A stretch of 30,915 bases of DNA from Coemansia sp. RSA 922 (Eukaryota; Kickxellomycota; Kickxellomycetes; Kickxellales; Kickxellaceae), in NCBI GenBank assembly GCA_027577415.1, contig JANBQS010000141.1, positions 1-30,915 of the forward strand. The letters run 5' to 3'. Position numbers and translations under genes: made by a program. This document shows positions 27,403 through 30,915 of the stretch, in pieces. The notes beneath the pieces were generated by a model. The model saw nothing but the letters and a program-made list of their open reading frames with translations. It was not told the DNA's origin and did no database searches. The stretch's first letter is position 1; each line of letters starts with the position of its first letter.

Positions 27403-28676
27403 CTAGCTGTATCGTTGCATTGCTTGCTGTAGCATTGCCTCGTACTTGCACCTTGCGCACAGTCCTCCTTTGCAGCAACACACCACGACACACGCAGCAT
27501 TGTCGGCTACCGCCACGCGCTTATCCAAACAAGGCACTGCTGCCCGTCTTAGCTCTCGCATGCTGTATTCCGTTTCAGAGTCGCCGCTCTCTACCGTGTA
27601 GCATGCAGTGACTGACTGTTGCTGTTGCTGCTGCTGCACTTCGCCCTCACTCAGAAACTCTTCAGCTCCTGCCGTCCATGCAGCAATCACTCCTGCCAGC
27701 GGTATTACCGACAGACAGTAGAACAGCGCATCGCTGGTATTGGCTGCGTTTTTAGTCGGCAGTGAGACTCGTGCTAGCACAAACGAAAGCACCAAAACCA
27801 AAAGCACTGTGGGGATGGTGATCATCGACACGCGCTGTGCACTGCGTGGGTGCTCACCACGCCCTGTCTTGTCACCCGCGTGGTAAAAGACAAGCATTCC
27901 AGCCAGTAGTGTAACTCCGATCGACACTATCAGCGAAACAGAGACTAGCCGGTACCCACTTATCCGTCTCTCTTCCGCTGCATCAAACGCCAGCGGAAAC
28001 CCAGTACATGTACATATAACCACTGCTATACTATATCCAATGCCCATGTGCGTCAAAAATATGCCCACCATTCCACCACTAGCTTCTTCTATCCTACACA
28101 CGCAAATAATACACAGCTGTACATTTTATAATAGCAATTTTGTTTTTGCAATGGTGCTCGAAAATATTACTTGCATATATCTGCCACTTACCACTTTGAC
28201 GAGAACACAAGTAGCATGCCAACGAGTATATATGCCGCACACAAATGCAAAACTGTTTGCGCTTCGTACATGCGAAATGTGTCGGCCTCTGTGCTGTCCA
28301 TAGCTCCACGCAAAATAAGCGAGATGAATGCCAGAATTGCTGCTACACCAACCGCATTGAGCCACATTGCTTTGGCTGCGCGACTAGCCATCAACGCGCG
28401 ACCCGTGAGCAAAAGGAATAGTGCTGATACCAAGTATGCCACCCATCGTACTGGATCATACTCGATCATTGGTGGCGGGTACTGGTTGTCTAGCGTGTAC
28501 CAATACACCAATGCACCACTGCTAACTGTTGCCATGATATATGTACGCCTATTTATATTTCCCCCGTTTGTAAATAAAATATCAACGATAAATATTGGAA
28601 ACCAAGATGTTTGCTTTGCTGTTGTCAAAGCCCCTACGAGGGCCACAACAAAAGCAATGTGGCTGTACCCGAGCAT
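27403..28676 (-). CDS. multi-pass membrane protein of unknown family
   Basis: Two exons: 28676-28192 and 28093-27403, 391 residues. The donor is GTAAGT and the acceptor GTGTGTAG; the join completes a Trp codon (FSSKWIEEASGG). Eight to ten hydrophobic segments are visible, e.g. IAFVVALVGALTTA, VAYLVSALFLLLTGRAL, AVGVAAILAFISLIL, LVSVSLIVSIGVTLLAGMLV and ITIPTVLLVLVLSFVLA. The tail is cytosol-like: a Q7 run (CAG/CTG microsatellite near 27620-27640), acidic residues, then a Cys-rich stretch (CVVVCCCKGGLCARC) that could be palmitoylated or bind metal. No transporter or receptor motif is recognised. The upstream ATG at about 28694 is closed by TAG, so 28676 was chosen. Confidence 0.68.
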
Positions 28677-28866
28677 TAACACTTACTACTTGGTCATATG
28701 CTCTGGCCACTTATCACTGCATCCTCGCTACTCACATTACCATGCACCAATTTCTAAAAGTCCCTCATTTTTACAAAAAGATAGTCTGGCATGAAATCAC
28801 ATCATCAATTTCACAAAAGACTTTGAAGACATTTGCCCTATACTATTAATACCGCTTGGGGGAGAA

Positions 28867-29713
28867 TTAGGCAGTCGCCTTAACGGCGCCAGCGGGCTTC
28901 TTGGTGTCCTATACAACAAAAGTTATCAAGCAGAAAAGTTAGCACTACAAATCAACAGACATGAGGGGGAAAAAGAGCATGGCATATTACAAAATGTACA
29001 AGTGCTTACCTTGTTGAAGCGGCGAGGAGGAGGATCGCGGTTGCGGCGAGCGGTGCGGGAGCGGACGCGCACAAACTTCATGTGGATGGCGCAGCCAACG
29101 CAGTAGTGCTTCTTGATGTACAGCCTGGGGATGACGTACGTCTCGTAGACGGAAGCCTCAGCCATGTCACGCTCGGCGGCAGCCTCGACCATCTTGCTGA
29201 TCTGGAAGCGCTTGATGGCCTTGTCCTTGGGGCAAGCCTGCGAGCAGTTATCGCAACGGATAAACTTGACGTGTCCACGTCCCTTCTTGCTGCGTCCGTG
29301 GTTCCTGCGCTTGACGGTCTACGTTTCATCGCAAACAAAAAGAGAAAAGTTGGTTTAGAAAGAGTGAACTTGAGCGCTGTCAAACATCAGCATTGCATAT
29401 ATACAGTTGGCGCTAGTGAATCCACGAGGGGCTAGCCAGGCATTTTTAGCAAGTTCTGCTGCGAGCGTCATGGAGTGCAGAGTTCGGCGGGTATGGAATG
29501 CGCAAATTCGTGGATTTGAAAACAAAAGATTCAAATTCCGAATTTCGGCATGGGCACATTTCGAATTGCACGACTAAATGCAGCGACCATAGGCCGTATC
29601 CATTACACCCGCGCACCGCATCCATCCATCCATCGCCTATATGTATAGTGGCGGTCATATCCATCGTGGGTATCATTCTCGCGCGCCGCTGCTATACAAT
29701 GGATACGCACCAT
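28867..29713 (-). CDS. RPS26: ribosomal protein eS26
   Basis: Three exons: 29713-29711 (ATG only), 29318-29010 and 28908-28867, 117 residues. The body is clearly eS26: [66 protein letters not shown] and [11 protein letters not shown], with two C-x-x-C zinc pairs. Intron 2 has donor GTAAGC and acceptor TATAG. For intron 1 the acceptor (CTAAAC branch site, T-rich tract, ACGTAG) is firm because a TAG stop precedes TVKRRNHG in frame. The donor ATG|GTGCGT at 29710 is the best candidate upstream and gives a 392-bp intron. An intron directly after the start codon is common in ribosomal protein genes. eS26 lies at the mRNA exit site of the small subunit. Confidence 0.93.
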
Positions 29714-29986
29714 TTTTCGTTTGGTATATGATTTGATCAAAACTTGAAGGCAAAGACTGAACTCAAGTATGCCCGCTGGCTAGGACACCGTTTTGTCTCG
29801 CCTCCATCTGCAATCAAAGAGATGGCGATCCGTTAATTCGACTCGACTCGGTTCGATTATCAATGCCAAAATTTAGCACTTGTGCTGCGCTTCAGTCAGC
29901 CAGAAAATTTAGTTTTCTCCTGCCTCTAATTATTTGCTTTATTTTTGCTAGCTAAGCACGATCGAGAATAATTTGAATTGCTTGAA
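29714..29986. promoter_or_regulatory. divergent promoter, eS26 and mitochondrial GTPase
   Basis: 273 bp between two divergent starts. It contains the tandem-like TCGACTCGACTCGGTTCG string near 29838 and AT-rich tracts near each gene. I see no TTAGGG-type telobox site or other named ribosomal protein promoter element. Confidence 0.4.
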
Positions 29987-30915
29987 ATGCTCTGCAGCAG
30001 AGCTAGGACCGCGGTGGTTGCGCGATCGGTAGACGGAGCACTGCGCCTGGGCTTGGCGACTAGGGGCTTATCGGCTGCATTGACCCGACTATCGCACAAC
30101 TTAGGCGCTCCATGCATTGGATCGTGGTCGTCCGTTCGTACTCACAATGGTCCGTGGTGTGGACAAGCGCGCCAATACGCTATATCCACGCATGCGGCCA
30201 AAACTAAAGTACCTCAGTGCCCGACCTGTGGCGCCGCATTTCAGACAGAGCACCAAGGAGCACCAGGATATCTGAACCAGCAAAAGTGGAAGCAGATGAA
30301 CCAGTCGAACATTGTAGCGGGGCTTCCGATAATTGAGGGTACATCCCTGGACGAGACGTCGTCTATCTCGCCGCTAGTTGAGAATGGCTCAGAGCTTGGC
30401 GGGGACGGGACAAGCAAAAAGGTGCTCAGCGAGGAGGAGTACAAGCTAGCAGTCAGAAACCTGGAGGATCCTGAGCTTCGAGCGATATTCTCTGGAGAGT
30501 CTTTATATGGAGCGGTAGATCCAAACTCTGTTTCGGGTTCTGGACCCGATCCGGCAAGCGGCAGCAGCGAATCAACCAATGCAGCGTCATTTGACGCCCT
30601 AGTGGCAGCTCAGCTTCGTCGGAGAGCAGAGCAGGGTCGCGATCGAATTGTTTGTCAGCGCTGTCACACGCTAAAGCACTACAGCCGCGTTGATCGGCCA
30701 TGGAGAGAGGATACTGTCTCGGATCCACGCTCACTCACATTTCTGCGATACAGGACTAATCTCGTAGCGGTTGTTGTCTGCGATTTGTTTGATATCCCTG
30801 GCAGCCTGATACCGCATCTGGGCGAGTTTATTGGTGAGCGTCATCCCGTGATCCTGGTAGCCAACAAAGCCGATTTGCTTCCTAAAGACTATCACGAGGA
30901 GCGACTCAAGATGTG
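29987..30915 (+). CDS. YqeH/NOA1/Gep3-type mitochondrial circularly permuted GTPase (5' part)
   Basis: Starts at the ATG at 29987 and is open to the right edge (309 codons). The N-terminus (MLCSRARTAVVARSVDGALR) is Arg-rich and nearly acid-free, a mitochondrial presequence. A YqeH-type zinc motif follows: CPTCGAAFQTEHQGAPGYL, then after a poorly conserved insert IVCQRCHTLKHYSRV. The permuted GTPase begins with its G4 motif NKADLLPK (about residue 292); the G1 P-loop should lie beyond the window. Typical VVVCDLFDIPGSLIPHL precedes it. Relatives are needed for assembly of the small mitochondrial ribosomal subunit. The insert between the zinc pairs is long (over 100 residues) and Ser/Gly-rich compared with bacterial YqeH. 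Confidence 0.92.
   Translation, partial: MLCSRARTAVVARSVDGALRLGLATRGLSAALTRLSHNLGAPCIGSWSSVRTHNGPWCGQARQYAISTHAAKTKVPQCPTCGAAFQTEHQGAPGYLNQQKWKQMNQSNIVAGLPIIEGTSLDETSSISPLVENGSELGGDGTSKKVLSEEEYKLAVRNLEDPELRAIFSGESLYGAVDPNSVSGSGPDPASGSSESTNAASFDALVAAQLRRRAEQGRDRIVCQRCHTLKHYSRVDRPWREDTVSDPRSLTFLRYRTNLVAVVVCDLFDIPGSLIPHLGEFIGERHPVILVANKADLLPKDYHEERLKM

Overview
This window looks like nuclear DNA of a fungus. Genes have short spliceosomal introns (mostly about 75-140 bp, donors such as GTAAGC/GTAAGT/GTGAGT, acceptors TAG). The protein set is fungal: a Bem1/Scd2 polarity scaffold, a Gcn4/CPC1-type bZIP factor, an Mgr3-like mitochondrial TPR protein and a Tbf1/TRF-like telobox protein. A PTAR1-type prenyltransferase alpha subunit, a paraoxonase-like protein and a possible Fanzor relic fit an early-diverging ('zygomycete-grade') fungus better than a budding yeast; Kickxellomycotina is a guess, not a demonstrated placement.

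Layout. 1-129 (-) is the 5' end of an unidentified membrane-anchored protein running off the left edge. 905-2911 (+) is a Thp3/LENG8 SAC3-domain protein and 3160-4601 (+) is PTAR1, rebuilt here as four exons with one GC-AG intron. 4650-7660 is an AT-rich, gene-poor island: a decayed C-terminal piece resembling a Fanzor/TnpB-type nuclease, a pair of ~120-bp direct repeats 1.8 kb apart, a 17-bp perfect inverted repeat and one orphan ORF. 7665-10424 (-) holds the Mgr3-like protein and a two-exon paraoxonase-like protein, divergent from a Maf pyrophosphatase (10933-11589, +). Maf converges on CCT2 (11703-13280, -), followed by Bem1 (13605-15731, -).

15732-19069 is a long stretch with at best one small spliced ORF. 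19070-22165 (+) is a telobox protein with AT-hooks and two internal tandem duplications. 23381-24628 (+) is the Gcn4-like factor. Its leader carries three short uORFs, and two perfect TGASTCA sites lie upstream, the classic layout for translational control plus autoregulation. 24629-26745 is mostly non-coding but has a TATA box followed by a 38-residue Cys-rich ORF. Two orphans follow: a soluble protein (26746-27336, +) and a two-exon multi-pass membrane protein (27403-28676, -). Last come ribosomal protein eS26 (28867-29713, -, first exon apparently only the ATG) and, divergently, the 5' part of a YqeH/NOA1/Gep3 circularly permuted mitochondrial GTPase running off the right edge.

The genes do not form one pathway; this is ordinary housekeeping fungal chromosome. 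The least ordinary parts are the 4.6-7.6 kb island, the Gcn4-like regulatory leader, the telobox gene and the small Cys-rich ORF. No tRNA, rRNA, CRISPR array or intact transposon was seen.
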